Assembly: GCA_009760855.2 (NCBI GenBank)
Contig: WPIO01000082.1
Location: 776,001 to 840,000 of the forward strand
Length of the DNA stretch: 64,000 bases
Reading direction: 5' to 3'
DNA from: Cristatella mucedo
Taxonomy: Eukaryota; Bryozoa; Phylactolaemata; Cristatellidae
Part shown: piece by piece, positions 11,901 through 21,765 of the stretch
How positions within the stretch are numbered: position 1 is the first letter of the stretch
Layout: the number at the start of each line of letters is the position of its first letter
Position numbers and translations under genes: made by a program
The notes under the pieces: generated by a model
Told to the model about the DNA's origin: nothing
What the model saw: only the letters and a program-made list of their open reading frames with translations
The model's database searches: none

Positions 11901-12603
11901 TGCCATCAAACATGCCCGATCTGTTGCAAACTGCCGCTGCCTAATCCTCCCCCATCACCACCTCCACCACCACCGACCTTCTCTGCTGCCACGGGACATA
12001 TGTCGTCTGCTAAGCGCCTGACCACTGTTGCCTTGCTGTTGCTGCTGCTGCTGCCGCTTTGCTCCGACAGGTGCTGCGGCTGCCAGCAGCAGTGTGGTCC
12101 GACATGTAGTCAGTGACACCACCTTTGGTGTAAGAGATAAATAATACAAACGGCAGTTCAAAGCGACTTCCGGCTGACAAGCATTCCATGTGCTTCCGTG
12201 TGTGCTCGAGTGGTGCTGCTGCAGTCGTTGCAGCCTTCTATCGGTGTGTGTGTCCGTGTGCTAAGTGCCCGGAAATGCCGCGAGTCTTTGGCTGCGCCTA
12301 ACCGTTTGCGCTGACTTCACACAAGCTGGGCAACCGGCGGACACTGGCTGTACTGATTCAGCACACATTTAAGCATCAGGTTGTTCAGCAGGCAACATTT
12401 TGATGACAAGAGTACACGGCCAAGTGTCCAATAAGAGGAGCATGGCATCTGAGGAGTTCTACTGAGACAGAAAATGAAACCGAATGTTTTTTAACCGGCT
12501 GTGGCTCGGTAAACTTCACATTGATGTACTTTGTGGTTAATTGGCAAAGCCTGTAGGAGCACAGTTCTAATCCAAACAAATTTCTCTCGTGCACGTTGCT
12601 ATT
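8951..12603 (+). other. Unassigned sequence after TMCC
   Basis: Contains microsatellites and one exon-shaped block (11309-11388) but no recognisable coding sequence. T-rich acceptors at 9030 and 9324 lead only to short frames. It may be 3' UTR, terminal intron or intergenic DNA between TMCC and the convergent RPLP0. Confidence 0.45.
11540..11600. repeat. (AT)n/(TATG)n microsatellite
   Basis: Alternating TATA and TATG units. Confidence 0.9.
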
Positions 12604-13142
12604 ATTATTGCACATAATAATAATTAATAATAATAATAATTCACTTGATAAAGCACCCTCAGAGAACTTAATCTCTCTCTAGGCGCTTTACATTTGCTGT
12701 AAAGTGAAATGCAATTGAATGGTAAGTAAAATGATGCTTGAAAAACAAACGAAATGAATAATATGGTTAGGGGTGACATGCACAGGGTCAGCATGCAAAT
12801 GTGGTTAGTGGCAGCATGCACAGTGTCAGCACGCATAAGCACATCAAGGACGAATCACAGGGACCCACTAAATGCTGTCCTAAATAGGCGTTTTTTAGGT
12901 TCCTTTTAAATGTGGTCAGGTCAGGGGATGTTCTGACGCAGGTCGGGAGGGAGTTCCAGGCTTTGGGAGCATATGAACTAAATGCGCGGTCTCCAAAGGA
13001 TTTCAGGTTTGTATGAGGTATTTCTAGACTGTTGGATTCCGAAAAGCGGGTGGCACGATGCTTGGCCTGATGGGGTAGTATATCTGACAGATAGGCTGGA
13101 GCCATAGAATGAAGGAACCTAAAAGTGAGCGACAAAAGCTAT
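12604..13142 (-). mobile_element. LINE family 2, 3' fragment with intact tail
   Basis: Reverse strand encodes the CR1/L2-like C-terminus: SLTFRFLHSMAPAYLSDILP, then LKSFGDRAFSSYAPKAWNSLP and SPDLTTFKRNLK. The 3' UTR follows, then the tail hairpin (AAAGCGCC...GGGCGCTTT with inner AGAGA/TCTCT) and (TTA)n at 12604-12642. Confidence 0.9.
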
Positions 13143-13247
13143 TAAAATAGTTTAGTCATGTAAAACTTTCGCTAAGCAGTCACTCTGGATAAATTCAGGC
13201 AAACCGTACTCGTTTGACCCAGGGCTTAAGGTGCTTGCCTTAATGGT

Positions 13248-13430
13248 GAGCCGTGATGGCACACTAGGTAAGGCGGTTGCTTTCACGACCTCGGGACCGA
13301 GGTCGTGGGTTCGATTCCTGCAGTGGGCGATCCTTTACCGCCACTGCAAGCAGTGGTGATAGCCGTAAAGGCTCTTCTGTCGCAATGCAAAAAGAGGCTG
13401 TTTAATCAGCTAGGATGTTTTTTTTAATGA
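13248..13430 (+). mobile_element. SINE A copy 1 (tRNA-derived)
   Basis: The head has A box TGGCACACTAGG and perfect B box GGTTCGATTCC, with a self-complementary CGACCTCGG/CCGAGGTCG arm. The body reads GCCACTGCAAGC...GCCGTAAAGGCTCTTCTGTCG and the 3' end is CAGCTAGGAT followed by T-rich tail. Confidence 0.9.
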
Positions 13431-13535
13431 CTAGGTCAAGGTGTTCACCTTTATGTTACGACTGCGATCGTGGGCTCGAGCCCTGAAAGCACCTGGATAG
13501 ATTCAGTTCTTGTAAGGCGACATACAAGTATAAAG
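13431..13535 (+). mobile_element. SINE C-like relic
   Basis: The B-box-like GTGGGCTCGAGCCC is followed by AAAGCACCTGGATAGATTCAG, matching the arrangement of the SINE C copy at 45293-45420. It directly abuts SINE A. Confidence 0.6.
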
Positions 13536-13540
13536 TGTGA

Positions 13541-13542
13541 AA

Positions 13543-13600
<58 letters not shown>
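13541..13600. repeat. (GT)n(AT)n microsatellite
   Basis: GT repeat changing to AT repeat. Confidence 0.92.
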
Positions 13601-13602
<2 letters not shown>

Positions 13603-14239
13603 AGATGTTTTAACCCAGCAGCTCATCAGCATAAGTCTTAACAACTTAAAACTAAATACTTGCATCTAAGTAGTGTTACTTTGCTACTGCTTATGACTCA
13701 AAAGACTAGAAACTGGATCATTACTTCCCACTAACTTTGCTTTTGTGAGCAGGACAGCGATAATAAAAAATAGCTGCGAAAAAGCTTGGTGTTAATAATA
13801 GTAAAGCATTCTCTAGTCAAAAGAATTGTAAAACTCAAAATGATTTAATATTTGGTGCGTCTGCCTTTAGTTTGGATTATAAGATAGCTGTTGCGACATG
13901 GTATTGATCAGTTACTGTATTCATTATCACAATTATCACTACCTTCCTTTATTGAAAGTTTCCGGTAATAATGTAAGCACATGAGCTCATAATCCTACCA
14001 TTTAAATTTAGTTATAGCTACCCAAGTGGATAAGTATGTACATGCATTTTCCTGAGATGGCATCAAACAGCAGTTAGCATCCTGCAAGATGCATTCATTC
14101 TGTCCGTGGCCAATTAATTAAGACAGATAAAAAAGTATTTCATTAAAGCATTTTTCAGCACCTGCCTCTTCCTCTGGGTCACTTGGTGCGTGGCAATAGG
14201 ATTACAGCAGCATCAATACGTGGCTGGACGCTCTGAGGT
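13601..14239. other. No feature recognised
   Basis: AT-rich sequence without coding or repeat signature. Confidence 0.5.
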
Positions 14240-14310
14240 ATACGTGTCAAGTGCCTAGAAAGAAATTACGTTCCCTGAGGATGCTATACAGCTGTAGTAG
14301 TAGTAGCAGC
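14240..14310 (+). mobile_element. LINE family 2 tail fragment
   Basis: Diverged tail hairpin (GTGCCTAGAAAGAAATTACG...) followed by a TAG/CAG trinucleotide tract. Confidence 0.6.
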
Positions 14311-14529
14311 AGTTTGCCTGCTAGGTCTGGCCACAGTAGACCGAGTTCTCTATGCTCAGCAGCAAGTCTAGTGAGAGCCACTGATGGACCCGGGCGTGGT
14401 GCATGTCAACATGAGCCTTATGAAGAAGCACTTAACAGCTCTTGATGAGGAGTACGCAGTCCTCCAGTATCTTCAAAACGTATACGTTAAGCTGATACAG
14501 GTCAAAGCCGCTGCCTTTCTGGGGTCACG

Positions 14530-15240
14530 ATGAAGATAACTGTGCATTGAATGATATTCCCGAGAAGCTAGCTGGTGAGGACTCAGCTAGATATGAAAGA
14601 GCCAAGCCGTGGTGGGTTTCGTGAGTCAGCGTAAGAAATGCTCTGTATCCATTGAGTAGCCGGCAGTCATCCAAGTTCTTGTTGTAAAGGAGACACAAGG
14701 TCAAACCACTGGGAATTGTAAGCAATTTGTAAGCCTTGCAGCCATATTGATCACCAGCTGCACCTATTTTCTGTAGCCCAGTTTAAGGGGAGTTACAATA
14801 ACCTTGCCGAAACAGAACCAAGGAGCTTGTTAAAAAATTTGCTAACCACCATGGAAGACAGTTGCTGGTCTTAAAATAAGTATCGGACATGGTAGTGGAT
14901 CGGTGGCTAGCTGTGGGAGCAGTCTTCTTAACGGAGCTTTCAATATTTAGGCGGCTGTCAAGACACCTAAATTCCGAGCACTAAGTGATGGTAAGTACGG
15001 CAGCACAACCTATTAAAAGGGCAGCCATTTATTTAGTCCAGCCACGCTTAGAATGTCTCATGGGTAGCAGTTCCGTTTTATCCTCGGTTTGTAGAAGCAA
15101 ATTGGCCAACATCCAGGGTCGGTGTCTGCATATGACTAGTTCGCTATGAGCTGCTGGAATTCCTCTTTCAGTTTGCTCGGAGTGATAAATTCGTGGGTAC
15201 GTTCTCAGAGATGCAAGATGCGAAACCCGCGAGTATTCAA
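14530..15240 (-). mobile_element. LINE family 1, old internal fragment
   Basis: Reverse translation gives LTHETHHGLALSYLAE, and further blocks match the 53300-53830 part of the full copy (cacctaaattccgagca, gttccgttttatcctc). It lacks the 3' tail and is heavily mutated. Confidence 0.7.
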
Positions 15241-15772
15241 CGTTCATGGTACCTATAGCATTCCAAGGACATAAAAGACCACACAGGCTAGTTCGTAGAA
15301 TGGAAGTGCAGTGAATCTTAAATACAAATCTAAATACCTTTTTAATGTATTGATTTGTTTACTTTTTCATCTAAATTTCAGCAACGTGAATAGGTTCATT
15401 GCATAATGCTTGTCTTGGACACATAAATAAATTGTCGAGTAGTTACGAGCTGTGCATATTGTTTGGTTTTTTGGGGAAATACTAGTATACATTCCGAGTA
15501 ATAAACTTAGCCGAATGGAACACTTAAAAAGTGCTGCATAATCTGAATTATAGTAACATTACGTAACATTTCAGATGTGAGAGCTCTTTATATGCCAGCG
15601 AATTAATATCCATGAAATCTGATCTACTGGTTCATTAGACTGCTAGCTAGTAACGTTCCCCTAATCATGCACCGGTAGCTATTTAAAAAGCTTTACAGTA
15701 TGCTTTGTACAATAAAAAATGGCAGCGCCTGAGCTGCTTTAGCAAATAAAAAGGGAAGCACTTTCTTGACAT

Positions 15773-15778
15773 TTTATT
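15773..15778 (-). terminator. RPLP0 poly(A) signal
   Basis: AATAAA on the reverse strand 41 bases after the RPLP0 stop codon. Confidence 0.8.
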
Positions 15779-15818
15779 GACTGCCCGTGCCATACAAGAC
15801 TCGCAGCAGCACATGGTT

Positions 15819-15983
15819 CTAATTAAACAGATCAAAACCCATGTCTCCTTCATCCTCTGATTCTTCTTTTTTCTCCTCTTTCTTCGGGGCTGCTGCCGGA
15901 GCTGCAGCTGCAGGTTTAGCTGCTGCGGCAACCGGGGCTGCAGCTACTACGAATTTACTTGGATCTTTTAGATATTCTTTGGT
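15819..15983 (-). CDS. RPLP0: RPLP0 coding exon 4 (hinge and acidic C-terminus)
   Basis: Acceptor TTGCAG|ACC. Encodes [13 protein letters not shown], an Ala/Pro-rich hinge, [13 protein letters not shown] and the terminal DMGFDLFN before TAG at 15819-15821. Confidence 0.96.
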   Translation of the reverse strand, partial: TKEYLKDPSKFVVAAAPVAAAAKPAAAAPAAAPKKEEKKEESEDEGDMGFDLFN

Positions 15984-17211
15984 CTGCAATGTAAGAATGT
16001 AACAATGTAAACACGACTGTTCTAACGATGTTTACCACATTATGCTTGCCAAGTACTTCAGTTCTACTTGTAGCATCAAAGGATGTCAGACAGGGATAAC
16101 TATATCATCATCAGTAGTGACAAACAAAGGAGTACTTATGACTGGTCCCTTACCCGCTCAGCTTCCTTGAATGTAATGTCAGTAACAGCAGCGACGGCAA
16201 GTACGTTCTTGAACCCATTGACGATGGAGTGTGGCACTGATGCAACGGTCGGGTAGCCAATAGCAAGAGACAAGCTGGCTACATTCCTCACACCTTCCAA
16301 AAACTTCGTCATAAGGCTATCAGTGGTGATATCCAATATCTCAGGATCAAAGATTGTGCCCGAGTCATATACCTTCTCAATGATAAGCCCATATGTGAAA
16401 GGAGAAATGCCAAGCATGTTCAGCAGGGTAGCCTCACTTGCTCCAACCTTGTCACCCTTTTTAATAAGGGACACGTCATTCTACAAGAATAAATTAATAT
16501 TAGGAACCGACACCTCATAGTACAACTGAAAATGGTAACGTAAACAGTCTCAGCAACGAGGAATTCATGTCGTTCTTCATTGAAAATACTACGAAACAAT
16601 GGTTATCATCATATGACTAACAAGAATAGACGAGCAATAATGCACTTAGCACATACCAATATTTCAATCATGCCTCTGTTGATCTTCGTCGGAATCGACA
16701 GGGCTTGAAAGAACGAGGTCTTCTCGGGGCCCAAAGCTGTAACCTGAGCGGGCACAATGACATCTAGAGGTGCCAAAGCACCAGCCTTGGCAGCTGCTGG
16801 AACCTTGTTGGACAAAATTTTATCCCTGATTTCTGTTAAGTCCTTGTCAGTAAAAACAAAGCCAATGTTTCCTTTTATAAAGGGCAAAATTTTTTCTAAA
16901 GCTGGGTTGTTTTCCAAGTGTCCACGAATTGCCTTGCGCATCATGGTGTTCTTTCCCAGCAACAAATGGGCACTACCTGTTGAGAAAAGAGAGACGACTA
17001 TTAATCTTTTGAAGCGGTAGGCAATCGCATTATTATTAGCAATTTAGTTGGCTATTGCCCACTTACCTCGGAGCGAAATGCGGATGCTCTGCATTTGCCG
17101 GGATCCGACATTGTCCACACCAACAACGAATACCTTGGGAAAGTCATCAAGCAGCTGGATAAGCTTAGCGAAGTATTTGTTCTTCCACACACTCCTGTCT
17201 TCCTTGACCAT
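15819..17211 (-). CDS. RPLP0: Large ribosomal subunit stalk protein P0 (uL10)
   Basis: P0 anchors the P1/P2 dimers to 28S rRNA and forms the stalk that recruits translational GTPases. Coding exons are 17067-17211, 16657-16976, 16154-16480 and 15819-15983, giving 318 residues against 317 in human. Order: L10 domain ([34 protein letters not shown]), the insertion domain ([11 protein letters not shown]), the [19 protein letters not shown] block, helices for P1/P2, an Ala/Pro hinge and the acidic tail ending DMGFDLFN. All splice sites are GT-AG. The L10 domain has [13 protein letters not shown] where most animals have RGKAVVLMGKNTM, and the last residues differ from the usual GFGLFD. The promoter, a 5' UTR exon and two intronic snoRNAs are annotated separately. 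Confidence 0.97.
16054..16118 (-). ncRNA. Box C/D snoRNA, snR38/SNORD1 type, in RPLP0 intron
   Basis: On the reverse strand: stem TACT, C box ATGATGA (16111-16105), guide AGTTATCCCTGT (16101-16090), D' box CTGA (16089-16086), C'-like TTGATGC, D box CTGA (16061-16058), stem AGTA. The guide is complementary for 12 bases to ACAGGGATAACT of 28S rRNA at the peptidyl-transferase centre. The fifth base from D' selects the second G of GGG, equivalent to yeast 25S Gm2815, the snR38 (vertebrate SNORD1) target. The RNA ends about 70 bases before the 3' splice site, the usual spacing for intronic C/D snoRNAs. What is seen is motifs and complementarity; expression is not shown. Confidence 0.88.
16154..16480 (-). 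CDS. RPLP0: RPLP0 coding exon 3
   Basis: 109 codons, phase 0 at both ends, acceptor CTTGTAG and donor CGG|GTAAGG. Contains [38 protein letters not shown] and [18 protein letters not shown]. Confidence 0.97.
16546..16618 (-). ncRNA. Box C/D snoRNA, snR57 type, in RPLP0 intron
   Basis: On the reverse strand: terminal stem AGTC (16618-16615) pairing with GACT (16549-16546), C box ATGATGA (16612-16606), C'-like ATGAAGA, guide GAATTCCTCGTTG (16566-16554) and D box CTGA (16553-16550). The guide is complementary to CAACGAGGAATTC of the 18S rRNA 3' domain. The fifth base upstream of D selects the G of CAACG, which I place at yeast 18S Gm1572, the snR57 target. It ends about 63 bases before the 3' splice site. 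No clear D' box. Confidence 0.85.
16657..16976 (-). CDS. RPLP0: RPLP0 coding exon 2
   Basis: Enters with two bases of a split Gly and ends phase 0 (donor TTG|GTATGT). Contains [55 protein letters not shown] and [12 protein letters not shown]. Confidence 0.97.
17067..17211 (-). CDS. RPLP0: RPLP0 coding exon 1 with start codon
   Basis: ATG at 17211-17209 preceded by CACAAAG; encodes [48 protein letters not shown]. Donor GAG|GTAAGT. A likely 5' UTR acceptor (CGTTTTTAG) puts the exon start at 17251. Confidence 0.96.
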
Positions 17212-17614
17212 CTTTGTGGATCAGGGACCGCTGAGCGATTTAAAGACAGGACTAAAAACGAAAGATGCGACTTTGTTCAAGTCTACAGCATTGAACTCAC
17301 AAATTGAGGCTGAAGGCAACTACTAGTACCATTTACTACAAGATCCTAGTAATCACAGTACATGTTTAGTGACAGCATCAATAAGATCTCGTTCTATACA
17401 GCTCTTCTTCCTACAGTAGACGTCGTCGAACTGTTTCGATTGCTTACTAAGGAAAACGGCATTCTGGACGTAACCGCCAAATTTCATACGATTGCCCTAA
17501 TGCGTATATTGCTATGGCCGCTGACGACGAGAGCTATTGTAGACCATAGCATTACAACAATAGGTTCGATATACACATGACACGCTAGGAGCAGCAACGC
17601 AATCCAACACTTAC

Positions 17615-17641
17615 GTTCCAAGTAAAATGGCGACAGAGAAC
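17615..17641 (-). other. RPLP0: RPLP0 5' UTR exon (predicted)
   Basis: Short non-coding exon ending GGAAC|GTAAGT (donor at 17614). Its start is placed at the pyrimidine run GTTCTCTG, resembling the TCT initiator of animal ribosomal protein genes. The UTR intron would be 17252-17614. Transcript start is inferred. Confidence 0.6.
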
Positions 17642-17659
17642 TTACACGAGGCCGGGCAT

Positions 17660-17670
17660 GATTATATACT
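17660..17670 (-). promoter_or_regulatory. RPLP0 TATA box
   Basis: Reverse-strand AGTATATAAT about 25-30 bases upstream of the predicted pyrimidine initiator. Confidence 0.6.
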
Positions 17671-17699
17671 ATCGAGAGGTCATGGACGATGCCGGAAAA

Positions 17700-18644
17700 T
17701 TGTCAAGCCGCTTGTTAAAATGTATGAATAACTCAAAATTCATTATTTCTGTTTATTTTAAATATTTATGAATCAAATTGATCTAAGAGATACACTTACA
17801 ACCTCTTCCACCTCTTCGCTGGAGCATCCGGGAGCATAGATATAGTACGACCTGTACCGGAGTTCCTAAGGACATCAAGTTACTGAGTTTGTTGCGTGCA
17901 CCGTTTCTCAAAATGCAAGCCTTTTAATTTACGTCACAGTGAATTTCCTATAAGCGCCGCGTTGGTTCTAGCCAGATGGTTTAGTTACCTATGAATACGC
18001 TGTTCCGTGAAAGTAATACGTGCTCCCGAAAAAAATACCCGCAGTGCTCCAAACCAATGGCCTCTCGAAAGAGGCAGGGGGCATAAGTCCGCGGGCACTG
18101 GATCGGGGGGGGCTCCAAAACTAATACTAGCGGTGGGGGTTGCCATCTGTATAGTTTTTCCCCTGGTGCACAATATTCCAGGATGTCACTGCTCCTAACA
18201 CAAAAGACATCGTATAGCAAACGCATCCCGATGACAGGATGAGTTTTTTGTCGTTCAGCAGTGAACTTATGGCCTTATCGTCTCGTTTTCCTACCAAGGA
18301 AAAGGTATAAATGCTAATCAACTCGCCCTCCTCTTGCCCAGATTGACCCGCTCACCTAATTGACTTTAAATTGATGTAAGGGAGCGAGATTGAAGCACCG
18401 CCGCAAGTCAAATGCTGGGTTAATGCAAAACTATATCGATGCCGCTGCTTCTAAGGGGAACACCTTAAACTAATGCAACTCAGGCTATTGGGTATTGTTG
18501 TTACAGCTTTTTAAAACTCTGGAATTCTACATCGGCTAAATTAAGATTGCCTCGATATTACTCACGGTTCCTGAAATAATACACTACCTGCTTACACTAT
18601 GCCTGCTGCTTGCGGACCTTTTAATGCTTCCTATACAGCATCTG
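17700..18644. other. Intergenic, no gene recognised
   Basis: Upstream of RPLP0; no coding similarity or known repeat seen. G-rich patch near 18070-18140. Confidence 0.5.
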
Positions 18645-18712
18645 TAAAGTGCTTGGAAAGAGATTCAGTGCTCTGATGGCGCTATGCAAGCATATTATTA
18701 TTATTAGTTATT
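18645..18712 (+). mobile_element. LINE family 2 tail fragment
   Basis: CTGTAAAGTGCTTGGAAAGAG then CTCTGATGGCGC, followed by (TTA)n. Confidence 0.65.
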
Positions 18713-18897
18713 ATGATTAGGAGCCGGAAATGACATAAGGAGTTGTTAGGCGGCGAACAGAGTTCAATTCGTGTGAATGGCGGTCTGCTTTGGTCAGAGC
18801 CTCGAAGGGAGTCGCACGCTTTGGCTAGGGCTGGCTTTACACTCGTGCTTCTGAGGCTACGAAATAGACTGGTCTACGCTCAAGGCTCACGGTCTTG

Positions 18898-19172
18898 TTA
18901 TATTAGGCTTGTTATATTATATTATATATATTATATTTTATATAGTATTATATATATTATATGTTATATTATATTATATTATATTATATTACATTATATA
19001 TATATATATGTATATATATATTATATATAATTTAATATTATTAATATATATATGTATATAATATAGTATGTGTATATTATATACATATAATATAATATAA
19101 TTAATATATATATGTATATGTATATATATATACATATATATGTTATATAGGGCTTGTTATATCTTGTTATAT
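18898..19172. repeat. Long (TA)n-rich low-complexity tract
   Basis: About 275 bp almost only A and T with TATAT, TTATA and TATG units; many small inverted repeats. Confidence 0.93.
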
Positions 19173-20350
19173 TGTGTATAAACGCGCTCTCGAAGAGAGA
19201 GCGTTTCCGAGCTCCTCCGCTCCCGGCGGCATACCTGGCTGCTGCGTCTGCAACTTGCTAATAACCACGCACGCCTCGATGCGGCGCCACCTTTGCCGGC
19301 GTTCGTTCACTGTCGCGCGAACCCATAAGAACAAGGACGCCATTAAAAGCGCTGCGTTCGCGGCGAAGGATATTCAGAGCTCTGAAGCCACGCCAGCACA
19401 AAAGCGTAAAAATCGCTTCTCAATACAGCGCATGGGAAACGGACAATTGCCCAGCGAACAGTTTCCCCAGCGGGCAGTAGCCCAAAGCCGGAGGTGGGAA
19501 TATTTCGATTCCGATCAGCTTTTCGTGTGCGCAGTGACGTGCAATAAATCTGTGGTTCTTTCGAAAGATTTCCTTGAAAGCGCGACCTCGTATATTTATA
19601 CTCGTGGTAATTATGCGAGTAGGAAAACGTGCGCTACAAGGTAGCTTAAAAGCCAGTATCTCAAAATCACGTTGCACCTACTTCTTAGAATAAGACAGTA
19701 AGTTAATTTACGGAAAAATGTATTTAGAAACATTAATCGTAAGACTGCTACGGTAGGACGAAGCGGTAGGAAGCCATCCAGCCGCCGCCAGAAGCCGCCT
19801 TCGCTGGCCCAAGGCCATGCCCGCCAAAATTCTACTCAGAACTGCACCGTCTGCGCACATGAATGAATGTGTATTCATATTATTTGTTATGCGACCGAAA
19901 TTGTGGGCGAAAATTGAATACGCTATTTCTTGCGACTCAAACCGCATGCTGCTAGCGGGTACGTTGGTTCAGCCTGACCCATACTGGTAGTTGAGTCTGC
20001 ACATCGCAAGCTAAACTACTGATGCCAGAAAGATTAACTCATTTTGTATATGATTATATGCAGTGCGATATAAACCATCTCTTATGCACGTAAGAAATAA
20101 TGATCTTAGATCAACCGCATGTTTGCTGATCGTTGCCTTTAACTTTTAGGTAAAGCATGAGATCGCCGAAGATATAATAAACCGGACAACATTTCAGTAC
20201 AATGCAATGTCTGGCAGAGAAAACAGACACCTCACCTAGCGCGCACAGGATACAAGCGCTCAGAAAAAAGCGCGAAATTTTAGCAACTTCGACAAATGCG
20301 TACACGACAAAAGTGCTCAACAGTAATAACAGTGTTTTAAGTACATAATT
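19173..20350. other. Unassigned; contains a GC-rich open frame
   Basis: A + strand frame of about 155 codons (19174-19644) shows no recognisable domain and begins at the edge of the AT tract. A 10-bp inverted repeat (AAACGCGCTCTC/GAGAGCGTTT) lies at 19180-19206. No function proposed. Confidence 0.4.
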
Positions 20351-20683
20351 TGTGGTTTGATCCACGAAGCAGAGCCAGCCGATGCCCAACGCCAAACTCT
20401 TTATTCCCACACAGAGCCGCCAGGCGCACCGCCCTTCTCGCCCTCGACTGCCCTCCCGACGTCCGCGTTCCGTCCTCGCCCACTCCCTCCCAATCACAAC
20501 TCATCCCGTGAGTTGGCGGGTGGTGAGAGGACAAAGCCGGCCTGTGGATACACCACAGCCGTCAGAGTGCAGCTGACCGCCGGCCTGTCCTTAGGCCACA
20601 GCTACCAGCTGTCAGCTCCGGGCACTACTGGTCTGCCTGCACCGGCAGTTACCGGCGAGCCCAGCGATACGAACCAACCACGC
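20351..20683 (-). mobile_element. LTR family D copy 1
   Basis: About 65-70% similar to 59661-59952 over its length. It begins TGTGGTTTGATCC on the + strand, the complement of the CAAACCACA end. Orientation is reverse: AATAAA lies at 20405-20400 close to the 3' end. Next to its other end is a reverse-strand purine run (AAGGGGGCG), which looks like a polypurine tract, so 20684 onward may be element interior. Confidence 0.6.
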
Positions 20684-21440
20684 CCCCTTGATCTTAAGGA
20701 TCAGCATCATTGGCAAGCTATCCCGTCAAGACATAGTCCTGGTACCGGTGAGGAAGTGTCACAGCACGCCTGGGCCGCTGTCCTGGTTCAGCTCTGTCGC
20801 CTTCAGGTGCAGGGGGCGCCTCTTCCTGCCCGGGTACGACGCGCAAGTCGGACACGTGGCGACGCACACCGTCGATCCCGATTCCAACACCCTGGCCCTC
20901 GCTGGTCTCGCGTGCCCTCGGGCCACTCGGTCGTGCAACGAGCGCCGGCGGGCTTCACACAAAGACTCGCTGGCCGACCGCGTATTGAGCAGTCGGCCTC
21001 GGGCCCTGAAGAAGGGGCCTTTCCACTCTACTCCGTACAATTATTTTTTCTCGATGTTGGGTTACCGGGAAAATGAGCTCGTCGAGTCCCAGCTAGTGGG
21101 CTGCCCTACAGCGGCAGCTCATGCACTCGTGAAAAAGACTGGCTATGACCCACATGTCTGGCAAGCCAGACGTCACAGTGTCATGAAAGCCCAAAAAGTG
21201 ACGGACTGGGTTGGTCTTGAGGCCAACTTAAGAAATTACACTAGACAAGCGGCTCGAGTGCATTCTCAACACTACGCGGACGACAATGCTCACCCTGCCA
21301 AGCCTGCTCACACTGGACACAAGCAGTTACGTGACGTTAAGAAAAGCATAAACTTACAAAAACCGTGCACATACCTTAAGTATGCACGGTTCGTGTATGC
21401 TCATAGTTTTGTACGTCCACGGTCATTTTTATGTAAATGA
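20684..21440. other. GC-rich open region, possible LTR-element interior
   Basis: The + frame is open for about 250 codons without a recognised domain. The - frame contains CPTCASYPGRKRRPL, faintly like the zinc-binding part of a Ty3/Gypsy integrase. Neither is convincing. Base composition is much more GC-rich than its surroundings. Confidence 0.3.
21361..21392. repeat. Inverted repeat (hairpin)
   Basis: AACCGTGCACATAC pairs with GTATGCACGGTT around CTTAA, a 12-bp stem with a CA bulge. Confidence 0.7.
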
Positions 21441-21603
21441 GTACAAGCAAGCCCATATACAAGTACACCACGGAAAATCTGAGGAATCCTTGGCACCTTG
21501 CTATTCTCAAGCTTCATCACGAACATCAAATGGAAGAAACGATTGCTCGATTTAGAACGATAACAACAGCTAGCTATGTGAGCTGCGCTACTCCATAGCC
21601 AAA

Positions 21604-21765
21604 TACTAGCTGATTTAACAGCCTCTTTTGTATAGCGACAGAAGAGCCTATACGGCTATCGCCACCACTTGCAGTGGCGATGAAGAATCACTCACCACAG
21701 GATTCGGACCCACGACCGAGGTCGTGAAAAGCAACCGCCTTACCAACTGTGCCACCACGACTCAC
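21604..21765 (-). mobile_element. SINE A copy 2
   Basis: Reverse-strand SINE A with the 3' end AACAGCCTCTTTTGTATAGC and the tRNA-like head GTGGTGGCACAGTTGGTAAG. More diverged than copies 1 and 4. Confidence 0.85.

Noticed and set aside
17252-17614. Box H/ACA snoRNA in the RPLP0 5' UTR intron (8-bp TGCTATGG/CCATAGCA stem, later ACA)
   Set aside because: The second hairpin and the hinge box could not be made to fit; only one stem is convincing.
19174-19644. 155-codon + strand ORF
   Set aside because: No recognisable domain, no clear start context, GC-rich composition favours chance open frames.
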